Shown here in pieces: positions 1 through 6,180 of a stretch of 7,851 bases of DNA. The stretch is from an uncultured Slackia sp. (GTDB lineage: Bacteria > Actinomycetota > Coriobacteriia > Coriobacteriales > Eggerthellaceae). The notes below the pieces were generated by a model, which saw only the letters and a list, made by a program, of their open reading frames with translations, was not told where the DNA came from and searched no databases. Both the position numbers and the translations under genes were made by a program. The stretch lies in NCBI GenBank assembly GCA_900555495.1, contig USLD01000059.1:1-7851 (forward strand), read 5' to 3'. How positions within the stretch are numbered: position 1 is the stretch's first letter; every line of letters starts with the position of its first letter.

Positions 1-127
1 TCCCCGCATCGCGCAGGTCGACATGCAGCACGGCGGATATGACGAAGCGTTGACCGAGCGCGTTTTCTTCGGGAAACACGCCGTGGTTCGCGTGGACCTG
101 CAGATTCTCGATAATGATCCTATCCAT
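1..127 (-). CDS. folB: Dihydroneopterin aldolase, N-terminal part (cut by window edge)
   Basis: This is the first 42 codons of a dihydroneopterin aldolase, which cleaves 7,8-dihydroneopterin to 6-hydroxymethyl-7,8-dihydropterin and glycolaldehyde in cytosolic folate synthesis. The visible protein starts MDRIIIENLQVHANHGVFPE. It has the family pattern: a first strand carrying IENL, an HGVFPEE turn, and a second strand beginning GQRFVISAVLHVDL. Glu21 sits where the catalytic glutamate of characterised FolB enzymes lies near residue 21/22. The catalytic lysine near residue 100 is outside the window. The ATG at 127 is supported by a ribosome site AAAGGGG (minus strand, 134-140) six bases upstream. 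It is the third gene of a folE-HD-folB run, 129 bases after the HD gene. Other folate genes (folP, folK) may follow past the left edge, but that is inference. Confidence 0.9.
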   Translation of the reverse strand, partial: MDRIIIENLQVHANHGVFPEENALGQRFVISAVLHVDLRDAG

Positions 128-207
128 GGCATTCCCCTTTTCCGCACCCGCGCAATACGAGCATACAGGAGCCGCGTCACGCGATGCGGCCCGATTCGAA
201 TACGAAG

Positions 208-235
208 ACGCCGCCGACACCAACGACGGCGGCGT
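208..235 (-). terminator. GC-rich hairpin between HD gene and folB (weak terminator candidate)
   Basis: A perfect 9-bp inverted repeat, ACGCCGCCG (208-216) with CGGCGGCGT (227-235), encloses a 10-base loop, 22 bases after the HD gene stop. On the minus strand it is followed by CTTCGTATTCG, which has several T residues but no true T-run. It could cause partial termination or protect an mRNA end inside the folate operon, but it is not a canonical intrinsic terminator. I see no convincing separate folB promoter in the 129-base gap. Confidence 0.25.
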
Positions 236-256
236 ATGGAAAGCGCGGATGCGCGG

Positions 257-754
257 CTACACGCCCACGCCCGCATTCATTTTCTCAACAGACCACGAAC
301 AGCCTTCGCGCGCGGGACATTCGTAGCAGGCACGCGACGCCTTATCGGCTTCGCACAGCAAGGCGCCGAGCGCAGAGGCCTCGAGCGACGGCCGACGATG
401 CTCGCGCACGGCCCGCACGATCGCATTTTGCTCCTCAAGCGAAAAATCACCCGTGTCGGCCAGAATGCCCCGCGCAATCTCGGCGCCGACCACGTCGTGC
501 GCAGCGCCCGTTTCATATTGCTCCCCCTTGCCCACATCGTGCAAAAGAGCCGCCGCGTACACGATTTCGCGCGAAAAGCCCAGGCCGCGTTCGAGGTTGA
601 GAATATAGGCAACGCGCGCCACATCCAGCAGATGCGCCATGCCGTGGCAACAGAACTCGCGATCGGCCTCAAGCTCGGAAAGGCGGGACAGGCGCTTGCG
701 ATATTCCGGATGCAAGCGAATGCGTTCGATGGCGGACATTGCAGGAAAACCCAC
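257..754 (-). CDS. HD-superfamily metal-dependent phosphohydrolase encoded between folE and folB
   Basis: A 165-residue single-domain HD hydrolase. The metal-binding residues of the fold are all visible: His41 (in HGMAHLLDV), the His72-Asp73 doublet in LLHDVGK, His86, His119 (REHRRP) and Asp137 (CEADKASR). HD proteins usually hydrolyse phosphomonoesters, phosphodiesters or nucleotides with a divalent metal centre. The C-terminus has a cysteine cluster, C143-x2-C146-x5-C152, followed by WSVEKMN. I recall a similar tail in clostridial HD proteins near folate genes, but could not check this. The GTG start at 754 is chosen because AGGAG (minus strand, 761-765) lies six bases upstream. The in-frame ATG at 739 would be 21 bases from that site. 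The gene begins 49 bases after folE and precedes folB, so a role in dephosphorylating dihydroneopterin triphosphate is plausible. The exact substrate is not shown by the sequence. Confidence 0.85.
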   Translation of the reverse strand: MGFPAMSAIERIRLHPEYRKRLSRLSELEADREFCCHGMAHLLDVARVAYILNLERGLGFSREIVYAAALLHDVGKGEQYETGAAHDVVGAEIARGILADTGDFSLEEQNAIVRAVREHRRPSLEASALGALLCEADKASRACYECPAREGCSWSVEKMNAGVGV

Positions 755-803
755 AGTCAGCTCCTTTCGAGCAAAACGGCATGCGAACACGCCGCGACGC
801 GAA

Positions 804-1358
804 CTAGCGAACCATACGGAAGAAATCGTCGACCAAACGCTCGTCCTGGGCGAACAGGCCACGCTTAGCCAACGTGACCGTCTGGCTGCCGGGCTTGCGC
901 ACGCCGCGCATGGACATGCACATATGCTCGGCCTGCACCATGACGATCGCGCCCTTGGCATGCAAGTCGTCCATGAGAGCGTCGGCCACCTGGGCCGTCA
1001 AACGCTCCTGCAGCTGCAGGCGTCGCGCGAACACCTCCACGGTGCGAGCGAGCTTGGAAAGACCCGTGACCTCGCCGTCGGGAATGTAGGCGACATGCGC
1101 CGTGCCGAAAAACGGCAGCAGATGATGCTCGCACAGCGAATAGAATCGGATGTCGCGCTCGACGACCATCTCGCTGCCGTCGACATGGAATGTCGTGCTC
1201 AGGTGCTCGGCGGCGTTTTCCTCGTAACCGCCGCACACTTCCTCGTACATACGCGCCACGCGCGCAGGCGTCTCGATCAGGCCTTCGCGCGAAGGATCTT
1301 CGCCGATAGCCTCGAGCAGCATGGCAACGGCCTGCTGCGCTTTCTGGTGATCGACCAT
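804..1358 (-). CDS. folE: GTP cyclohydrolase I (type IA)
   Basis: A 184-residue type IA GTP cyclohydrolase, the first enzyme of folate synthesis, converting GTP to 7,8-dihydroneopterin triphosphate and formate. The zinc site is intact: Cys76 and His79 in SLCEHHLLPF, and Cys147 in EHMCMSMRGV. His78 and His145 match catalytic His112 and His179 of the E. coli enzyme. Other family blocks are GLIETPARVARMYEEV (residues 27-41), AYIPDGEVTGLSKLAR (90-105) and a C-terminal TLAKRGLF. The length is normal for the compact bacterial form. The ATG at 1358 is preferred; the frame stays open upstream to 1481, but that stretch has no family sequence. The nearest purine-rich ribosome site is GAGG, about 12 bases upstream, so translation initiation may be modest. 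A perfect TATAAT lies about 64 bases upstream. The HD gene follows after 49 bases, presumably on the same mRNA. Confidence 0.96.
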   Translation of the reverse strand: MVDHQKAQQAVAMLLEAIGEDPSREGLIETPARVARMYEEVCGGYEENAAEHLSTTFHVDGSEMVVERDIRFYSLCEHHLLPFFGTAHVAYIPDGEVTGLSKLARTVEVFARRLQLQERLTAQVADALMDDLHAKGAIVMVQAEHMCMSMRGVRKPGSQTVTLAKRGLFAQDERLVDDFFRMVR

Positions 1359-1388
1359 GATGAAACCGTACCTCGTCTTTATCTTGCG

Positions 1389-1403
1389 GGCCGCAACGCG
1401 GCC
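1389..1403 (-). promoter_or_regulatory. Short GC-rich inverted repeat in folE leader
   Basis: GGCCGC and GCGGCC (1389-1394 and 1398-1403) are separated by only AAC, midway between the folE -10 and start codon. It could be a small RNA hairpin or a protein-binding dyad. It could also be chance in GC-rich DNA. Confidence 0.25.
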
Positions 1404-1421
1404 GGGAATAGTAAGGGGTTC

Positions 1422-1427
1422 ATTATA
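1422..1427 (-). promoter_or_regulatory. folE -10 element (TATAAT)
   Basis: A perfect consensus TATAAT lies on the minus strand 64-69 bases upstream of the folE ATG, predicting a start near 1415 and a leader of roughly 57 bases. No clear -35 hexamer sits at 16-18 bases (the sequence there is like CTGCGG), so the promoter may need an activator or rely on the -10. It lies downstream of the terminator at 1516-1549, so folE has its own start independent of that upstream transcript. Confidence 0.55.
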
Positions 1428-1515
1428 GGCCACCTGCACTGACGCCGCAGGCCAATATGGAATGCTTCGCCCGGCCGCCACAGTTGCGGCGCGCGAAACC
1501 CCCTCCCGCTCAAGA

Positions 1516-1549
1516 CAAAAAGAAAGAGCCGCGTCATCAGGCGCGACTC
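1516..1549 (-). terminator. Orphan intrinsic terminator upstream of folE
   Basis: Read on the minus strand, GAGTCGCG (1549-1542) pairs with CGCGGCTC (1533-1526) as an 8-bp stem including one G-U pair, with an 8-base loop. It is followed at once by TTTCTTTTTG. This is a standard rho-independent terminator shape. No protein-coding gene on the minus strand ends here: the dNTPase gene upstream runs the other way. The terminator must therefore serve a short non-coding transcript, an attenuated leader, or antisense transcription from the dNTPase region. Confidence 0.6.
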
Positions 1550-1624
1550 TCAGGGAGAATGCCCTGAGAGCTCGTCAGACAGCAAGAGAGAGGAGAAGCC
1601 GCTCGCGATCTTCTTCAAGGCGAT
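1517..1624 (-). ncRNA. Candidate small RNA or attenuated leader between dNTPase gene and folE
   Basis: A transcript of about 108 bases is predicted from a modest promoter (1631-1659) to the terminator T-run at about 1517. It would carry a pyrimidine-rich stretch CTTCTCCTCTCTCTTG (about 1584-1599). Next come a perfect 9-bp hairpin, CTCTCAGGG with CCCTGAGAG (1547-1570, 6-base loop), and then the terminator hairpin. The two stems share bases 1547-1549, so they cannot both form fully. The pyrimidine stretch contains TCTCCT and could pair with purine-rich ribosome sites. No known RNA family was recognised. A weak reading frame from a TTG at about 1618 runs 22 codons into the first hairpin but has no ribosome site. 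The existence of the RNA is inference from promoter plus terminator. Confidence 0.35.
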
Positions 1625-1630
1625 TGCGTT

Positions 1631-1659
1631 ACTGTACTACTACCGCACACTAAAGTGAA
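1631..1659 (-). promoter_or_regulatory. Possible promoter of the orphan hairpin transcript
   Basis: TTCACT (1654-1659) and TACAGT (1631-1636) on the minus strand are separated by exactly 17 bases, and each matches four of six consensus positions. A start near 1624 is predicted, so that the transcript would run into the hairpins at 1526-1570. The match is moderate, and such matches also arise by chance. Confidence 0.3.
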
Positions 1660-1735
1660 GGGGTGCAAAGCCCCGATATGCCGCGTTTTTCGCATAGTCG
1701 CACGCATTCATGCGAACGGCCGCGGCAGACGGTGC

Positions 1736-1764
1736 GCATGGGCAGATGAGCGGCACCCCCATGC
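1736..1764. repeat. 7-bp inverted repeat upstream of dNTPase promoter
   Basis: GCATGGG (1736-1742) and CCCATGC (1758-1764) form a perfect inverted repeat with a 15-base spacer, about 40 bases before the -10 at 1805. The spacing is compatible with a regulator site or RNA hairpin. No further support is visible. Confidence 0.25.
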
Positions 1765-1804
1765 CTCTTTCGCGCAGGGAGGCGCAGGCGGGCGACGCAC
1801 CCCT

Positions 1805-1810
1805 TATACT
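1805..1810 (+). promoter_or_regulatory. -10 element of dNTPase gene (TATACT)
   Basis: TATACT, one mismatch from consensus, is followed by six bases (GACGGC) and an in-frame ATG at 1817, so the predicted transcript would begin at or next to that ATG. No convincing -35 is found 16-18 bases upstream. The site can serve either a leaderless start at 1817 or a 45-base leader to the GTG at 1862. Confidence 0.45.
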
Positions 1811-1846
1811 GACGGCATGACCGACCGGCCCTCTCCGCCGCGACCG

Positions 1847-1853
1847 AAGGAGG
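1847..1853 (+). promoter_or_regulatory. Strong ribosome site deciding the GTG start
   Basis: AAGGAGG is a near-perfect Shine-Dalgarno sequence, eight bases before the GTG at 1862. The in-frame ATG at 1817 has no such site. This is the main reason the shorter start is chosen for the dNTPase gene. Confidence 0.65.
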
Positions 1854-1861
1854 CGGAACCT

Positions 1862-3091
1862 GTGACGTACCGCAATTTCAGCAAAGACTTCATCGAGCAG
1901 TTCGAAGCCGATCGCGCCGCGGGGCGCACCAATCCGTATCGCACCGACGATGCGGACGCCGTCAGGCGCAACCCCGCCCGCGACATGTCGCCGCGGCTGC
2001 ATCGACCGCCCTTCGTGCGCGACATCGACAAGATTCTCAACGTGGCACCCTACAACCGCTACGCAGGCAAGACCCAGGTGTTCAGCTTCGTACGCAACGA
2101 CGACATCAGCCGCCGCGGGCTTCACGTGCAACTCGTCGCACGCACGGCCCGCACGATCGCGCGGATGCTCGGCCTGAACGAAGACCTGACCGAGGCTATC
2201 GCGCTCGGCCATGACCTGGGGCACACCCCTTTCGGCCATGCGGGAGAACGCATTCTGAACGACCTGTACCACGCCGACACGGGGCGTTTCTTCAACCATA
2301 ACGTGCATTCCGTGCGCGTGCTCGATACGCTCTACGCACGCAACGTCACGCTGCAGACGCTCGACGGCATCCTGTGCCACAACGGGGAAAGCAGCCAGCA
2401 GGAATTCCTGCGTGGCGAGACGCACGATTTCGAAACGTTCGACGAGCTGGCAGAAGCATGCTCGGTCGACCAGAACGTCATAGCTACGTTGCGCCCGTCC
2501 ACGCTCGAGGGCTGTGTCGTGCGCATTTCCGACATGATCGCCTACGTGGGCAAAGACCGTCAAGACGCCGTGGGCGTCGGCTCGCTCGCCGACGACGGGG
2601 TGTTTTCCGACGGTTCCCTCGGAACGCAGAACGCCGAGATCATCAACAACCTGACCGTCGACATCGTCGAGCACAGCTACATGCGCGACCGCATCGCCAT
2701 GAGCGAAGAGGCCTTCCGCAGTCTGAAAACGGCGAAGGCGGAAAACTACGAGCGCATCTACCTGGCCGACGAGCAAGGCGACGTCTACAAGGAACAGATC
2801 GAGCCCATGTTCGCCGAACTCTACGAGACCATCCTCGCCGACCTGGCGACGGGTGACGAAAACGCGCCCGTCTACAAGCACTTCATCGAGAAGATCGAAG
2901 GCCAACGCCGCCTCTACGACGAAAGCGCGCCGTACCGCGACGAAGAACCGCATCGCATCGCGATGGACTACTTGGCCGGCATGACCGACGAATACTTCCT
3001 GGCGGCGCATCGTTTCATGTGCCCGTACAGCACGCACGGCGTGGAATTCCGCGATTACTTCCACGACATGCGGCGCAGCGCCGACGCCTAG
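1862..3091 (+). CDS. dgt: dGTPase-like dNTP triphosphohydrolase
   Basis: A 409-residue HD-superfamily enzyme of the deoxyguanosinetriphosphate triphosphohydrolase-like family, which removes triphosphate from dNTPs to give deoxynucleosides and so tunes dNTP pools. The family block YAGKTQVFSFVRNDDISRRG (residues 67-86) leads to the first metal ligand, His88 (LHVQLV). GHDLGHTPFGHAGE (116-129) gives His117-Asp118 and the conserved His121 and His126. Asp224 in RISDMIAY is the likely last metal ligand. It resembles the short clostridial-type enzymes rather than the longer E. coli Dgt, so the preferred dNTP is uncertain. GTG 1862 is chosen for its AAGGAGG. The alternative ATG 1817 would add 15 residues rich in Pro and Glu, and the frame is open back to 1655 without family sequence. 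Its stop shares CTAG with the convergent antiporter gene, leaving no room for a terminator. Confidence 0.92.
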   Translation: MTYRNFSKDFIEQFEADRAAGRTNPYRTDDADAVRRNPARDMSPRLHRPPFVRDIDKILNVAPYNRYAGKTQVFSFVRNDDISRRGLHVQLVARTARTIARMLGLNEDLTEAIALGHDLGHTPFGHAGERILNDLYHADTGRFFNHNVHSVRVLDTLYARNVTLQTLDGILCHNGESSQQEFLRGETHDFETFDELAEACSVDQNVIATLRPSTLEGCVVRISDMIAYVGKDRQDAVGVGSLADDGVFSDGSLGTQNAEIINNLTVDIVEHSYMRDRIAMSEEAFRSLKTAKAENYERIYLADEQGDVYKEQIEPMFAELYETILADLATGDENAPVYKHFIEKIEGQRRLYDESAPYRDEEPHRIAMDYLAGMTDEYFLAAHRFMCPYSTHGVEFRDYFHDMRRSADA

Positions 3092-4650
3092 CGCACGACG
3101 GGCGCCTCTTTCGCCATGTCGCGCTTGGCAAGCACCGTGAACGTCGCGATGGAAAGCCCGACTGTGAGCGCCAGGCCGACCCAGGGCGTATGCAGATAAC
3201 CCGTCAGCAGGTACGCGATCAGACCCGCCACGAACACGATGGTCGCATACGGCGTCTGCGTGGATACGTGGTCGAGCAGATCGCACTTCGCGCTCGTCGA
3301 CGACAGGATGGTGGTGTCGGAAATCGGCGAGATATGGTCGCCGTAGACCGAGCCGCCCAGCGTAGCGCCGACCGCCACCAAGAACAGCGGGTCGGACGGA
3401 ACGAAGACGCCCGACACGATAGGCAGGACAAGCGCGATTGTGCCCCAGCTCGTGCCCATAGAAAAGCCGATGAAGGACGAAACGGCGAAGATGATCGCGG
3501 GCAGCAGCTCCATGCCGACGCCCAGGCCGTTCAGCACGTCGCTGACGAAGGGCCCCGTACCGATCATATAACGGCACACGCCGCCCAGCGACCAGGCCAG
3601 AACCAAAATCATGATGGCGGAAACCATGGACTTCAGGCCCTCGGACATGCCGTCCATGTAGCCCGAAAGCGTGGTCAGGCCGCGCGGCAGATACATGGCC
3701 GCAGCCACGACCAAAGCAACGGCGGCGCCGATGCACAGGCCCGCGATCGGATCCGCACCGACAGCCGTAGCGAAATCGACGCCCTCGAAAAACCCGCCGC
3801 GATACAGCATGCCGACCACGGAGAATACGATCAACGTGGCGATGGGAATGACCAAATCGAGCACGGTGCCCTTGTCGGACACGCGCATGCCGTCGAATTC
3901 AACCTGCTCGGGAGCGGCCTCGACGGCCTCGTTGCGCGGATGCGGATCGAGCAGGCCGGCATTTCGGGCGCGGCGCTCGGCTAGAAGCATGGGGCCGAAA
4001 TCCATGTTCGACGCGCAGACGTAGAACACGAACACGATCGTAGCCAGGGCGTAGAAGTTGTACGGGATGGACTCGACGAACGTGCTGAAGCCGTTTTCGC
4101 CCAGGTAGCCTCCCACGGCCACCGCCCAGCTCGACACCGGGGCGATGATGCACACGGGGGCGGCCGAGGAATCGATGATCCACGCCAGCTTCTCGTGGCT
4201 CACGCGGAAGCGGTCGGTCACGGGGCGCATCACGGCGCCGACCGTCATGCAATTGAAGTAGTCGTCGATGAACACCATCAGACCGAGCAGCGCGGTAAGA
4301 ATCTTGGCCAAACGCGCGTTCTTCACGTGGCTCGTCACCCATTCGCCGTATGCGCGCGACCCGCCGGCAAGGGCGACCAACACCACGAGCGCGCCGAGCA
4401 GAGCCAAGAACAGCAGCAGCGACGAATTCGCCGAAATCTGCTCGGCCATCATCTGCGGAACCATAGTGAACGCCTGAATGAGCTGGTCGATGCCGGGACC
4501 CGACCCGACGAACGTATAGATGACCATGCCGACGAAAATACCGATCGTCAGCGAGGAATACACTTCTTTCGTGACCAGCGCGAGCGCAAGCGCCAAAAGC
4601 GGCGGCACGATAGACCATGCCCCGGCATCGATCGACCCGAATGCTTCCAT
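3088..4650 (-). CDS. nhaC: NhaC-family Na+/H+ antiporter-type membrane transporter
   Basis: A 520-residue polytopic inner-membrane protein of the NhaC antiporter family. Members exchange Na+ for H+, or couple this to organic acids as in malate/lactate exchangers. Hydrophobic segments run through most of the chain, from about residue 12 to the last one, which ends near 507. The family hallmarks are FIDDYFN (127-133), a DSSAAPVCIIAPVSSWAV stretch near 165-185, and GDHISPISDTTILSS from residue 437. A charged loop (AERRARN to VSDKG, roughly 230-265) divides the two halves. The ATG at 4650 has GAGGGG six bases upstream. A GTG at 4677 is in frame but lies almost on the predicted transcription start. 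The gene stands alone: convergent with the dNTPase gene, and 134 bases after the ligase gene with its own promoter. The ion or substrate cannot be set from sequence, so the symbol names the family only. Confidence 0.9.
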   Translation of the reverse strand: MEAFGSIDAGAWSIVPPLLALALALVTKEVYSSLTIGIFVGMVIYTFVGSGPGIDQLIQAFTMVPQMMAEQISANSSLLLFLALLGALVVLVALAGGSRAYGEWVTSHVKNARLAKILTALLGLMVFIDDYFNCMTVGAVMRPVTDRFRVSHEKLAWIIDSSAAPVCIIAPVSSWAVAVGGYLGENGFSTFVESIPYNFYALATIVFVFYVCASNMDFGPMLLAERRARNAGLLDPHPRNEAVEAAPEQVEFDGMRVSDKGTVLDLVIPIATLIVFSVVGMLYRGGFFEGVDFATAVGADPIAGLCIGAAVALVVAAAMYLPRGLTTLSGYMDGMSEGLKSMVSAIMILVLAWSLGGVCRYMIGTGPFVSDVLNGLGVGMELLPAIIFAVSSFIGFSMGTSWGTIALVLPIVSGVFVPSDPLFLVAVGATLGGSVYGDHISPISDTTILSSTSAKCDLLDHVSTQTPYATIVFVAGLIAYLLTGYLHTPWVGLALTVGLSIATFTVLAKRDMAKEAPVVR

Positions 4651-4686
4651 CGGTTTCCCCTCGTTGTGTTTACCCACGAAGTTGCA

Positions 4687-4714
4687 AGTATACCCCCGAG
4701 GGGCGAAACCTCAA
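4687..4714 (-). promoter_or_regulatory. Antiporter gene promoter
   Basis: On the minus strand TTGAGG (4709-4714) and TATACT (4687-4692) are separated by 16 bases, matching four of six and five of six consensus positions. A start near 4680 gives a leader of about 30 bases. The spacer contains CCCCGAGGGG (4694-4703), a small near-dyad that might be an operator. T-rich tracts lie just upstream (4711-4745). Confidence 0.6.
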
Positions 4715-4784
4715 AAACAAGCAGCATGCGTCCACAAAAAACAAGAGCGGTATCGCAAACGGCGTATGAAAATGTACGAACGGC

Positions 4785-6020
4785 TTAATAGCGGCTATCG
4801 AAGATGCGTTTCGTCTTTTTCTCGGAACGCGGCAACTCTCCCATAGGAACGCCCTTCGCCTCGGGCGTGCAGCCGATCTTCGCCTTGAAGATGGCGGCCA
4901 GTTGCTCTTCGCAACGCGTCTTCTCGTCGCCTTCGAGCGGGGTCTCGAACAGCACGGTGAGCACGTCGCGGCCGTTGATGGCCTCGATCATGACCTGGTA
5001 TTCCGAGCTCGTTCCGTCGACGAACTTGATAACCTCCTCGATCTGGGCCGGGAACATGTTGCAGCCCTTCACCTTCACCATGTCGTCGGTGCGGCCCGTC
5101 AGCGTATCGATGCGCGGGTGCTTCAGCCCGCACGGACAGTCGCCGGGGATGATGCGCGTCAGGTCGTGCGTGCGGTAGCGGATCAGCGGAGCGCCCTGCT
5201 TGCGCAGCGTGGTCAGCACGAGCTCGCCCACTTCGCCGTCAGGCAGTGTCTCGCCCGTTTCGGGATCTACGATTTCGGCGTAAATGTAATCGCTCCAAAT
5301 ATGCATGCCATGATGCTCGCGGCACGAAATGCCGATGCCGGGTCCGTAGATTTCGGTCAGGCCGTAGATGTCGAAGATCTCGACGCCCAACTCGTCGGAA
5401 ATGCGGGCGCGCATCTTGTCGCCCCAGCGCTCGGAACCGATGACGCCCTTGCGCAGCTTAAGCGAATCACGCAGGCCGCGCTTGTCGATTTCCTCGGCCA
5501 GCAGCAGCGCGTACGAGCTCGTGGCCGTGATCACCGTGCTGCCCAGGTCCTGCATCATCTTGAGCTGTTTTTCGGTATTGCCGGGACCCATGGGGATGGC
5601 CATGGCGCCCAGACGCTCGGCGCCCAGCTGGAAGCCGATGCCCGCCGTCCACAATCCGTAACCCGGCGTGATCTGGATGCGGTCCTGCGCAGTGATGCCC
5701 GCGGTCTCGTAGCAGCGCGCGAACATATCCGCCCAGTCGTCCACGTCCTGGCGGGTGTACGGAATGATCACGGGCGTGCCCGTGGTGCCGGACGAGCTGT
5801 GGATGCGCACCACTTCCTCGTCGGGAACCGCCTGGATTCCTAAGGGATACGCCTCGCGCAGATCGGCCTTTTCGGAAAACGGGAGCTTCTCGAAATCGGC
5901 CTGAGTCCGGATGTCGGCAAGGTCGATTCCCTCGAATTTCCTTGCATAAAAGGGGGAACGCTCTTTGAGCGTGGCGAATTCTTGCTTGATGAGGGAAAGC
6001 TGTTCATCGGTCATCTGCAT
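4785..6020 (-). CDS. paaK: Phenylacetate-CoA ligase family protein (aryl-acetate activation)
   Basis: A 411-residue adenylate-forming ligase of the phenylacetate-CoA ligase family, which uses ATP and CoA to make aryl-acetyl-CoA and AMP. The adenylation motifs are in order: phosphate loop SSSGTTGTP (75-83), DIYGLTE (217-223), then APLIRYRTHDL, LTGRTDDMVKVKG hinge and NMFPAQIEEVI. The C-terminal SEKKTKRIFDSR carries a candidate catalytic lysine. Compared with typical members of about 430-440 residues, it lacks some 20 N-terminal residues before the SPFYARKF region, as in shorter anaerobe versions. The ATG at 6020 has AAAGGA six bases upstream. It lies downstream of iorAB on the same strand, suggesting phenylacetate, indoleacetate or hydroxyphenylacetate as substrates, possibly working towards ATP recovery in fermentation. 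A separate promoter with a leader of about 258 bases precedes it. A T-rich stretch follows the stop, but no strong terminator hairpin. Confidence 0.9.
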   Translation of the reverse strand: MQMTDEQLSLIKQEFATLKERSPFYARKFEGIDLADIRTQADFEKLPFSEKADLREAYPLGIQAVPDEEVVRIHSSSGTTGTPVIIPYTRQDVDDWADMFARCYETAGITAQDRIQITPGYGLWTAGIGFQLGAERLGAMAIPMGPGNTEKQLKMMQDLGSTVITATSSYALLLAEEIDKRGLRDSLKLRKGVIGSERWGDKMRARISDELGVEIFDIYGLTEIYGPGIGISCREHHGMHIWSDYIYAEIVDPETGETLPDGEVGELVLTTLRKQGAPLIRYRTHDLTRIIPGDCPCGLKHPRIDTLTGRTDDMVKVKGCNMFPAQIEEVIKFVDGTSSEYQVMIEAINGRDVLTVLFETPLEGDEKTRCEEQLAAIFKAKIGCTPEAKGVPMGELPRSEKKTKRIFDSRY

Positions 6021-6026
6021 GACGAA

Positions 6027-6033
6027 TCCTTTC
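6027..6033 (-). promoter_or_regulatory. paaK ribosome site with complementary copies in its leader
   Basis: The ribosome site GAAAGGA (minus strand) lies six bases before the ligase ATG. The heptamer TCCTTTC, its exact complement, occurs twice in the upstream leader (within TCCTTTCCC at 6169-6177 and 6251-6259). Base pairing could hide the site, but this is inference. Confidence 0.4.
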
Positions 6034-6139
6034 GAGCGATGGGCTTCAACGATGCGAAACGCGCTTTACGCCGCCGACGCTTCGGCTCCGAAAGGCTTCT
6101 TGGAAACCAGGGACGAGAACCGGAATCCGGCATCATGAC

Positions 6140-6161
6140 GAAAAGAAGACGCGTTTCCGCG
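6140..6161 (-). other. Small GAAA-capped hairpin with T-rich tail in paaK leader
   Basis: On the minus strand CGCG-GAAA-CGCG (6161-6150) is a 4-bp stem with a GNRA-type tetraloop, followed by TCTTCTTTTC. It resembles a minimal pause or weak terminator. The stem is short, so it may be chance. The rest of 6034-6139, up to the ribosome site, shows nothing further except the TTGAAGC copy at 6043-6049. Confidence 0.25.
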
Positions 6162-6180
6162 ATAAAACGGGAAAGGAGGC

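Noticed and set aside
23..868. 281-codon plus-strand open frame opposite folB, the HD gene and folE
   Set aside because: It is antisense to three recognised folate-operon genes and is Arg-rich, with no family motif.
1359..1481. Upstream extension of folE to 1481
   Set aside because: The extension has no GTP cyclohydrolase sequence and would cover the TATAAT promoter. ATG 1358 starts right where the family fold begins.
1530..1580. Hammerhead ribozyme suggested by CTGACGA and CTGATGA on the minus strand
   Set aside because: Neither is followed by a stem and the required GAAA core, and no cleavage-site stem is seen.
1501..1650. Tetrahydrofolate riboswitch upstream of folE
   Set aside because: Some folE genes have one, but the conserved core I remember is not visible here on the minus strand, and the hairpins do not match its layout. 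A covariance-model search would settle it.
1640..3736. 698-codon open frame on the minus strand across the dNTPase gene and the end of the antiporter gene
   Set aside because: It is antisense to one clearly conserved enzyme and out of frame with another. The residue makeup (Arg, Val, Ala, His, Asp) is what GC-rich third positions produce, and no domain is recognisable.
4902..5843. 313-codon plus-strand open frame inside the ligase gene
   Set aside because: It lies wholly opposite the well-conserved ligase reading frame, has no ribosome site or domain, and is a GC-driven shadow.
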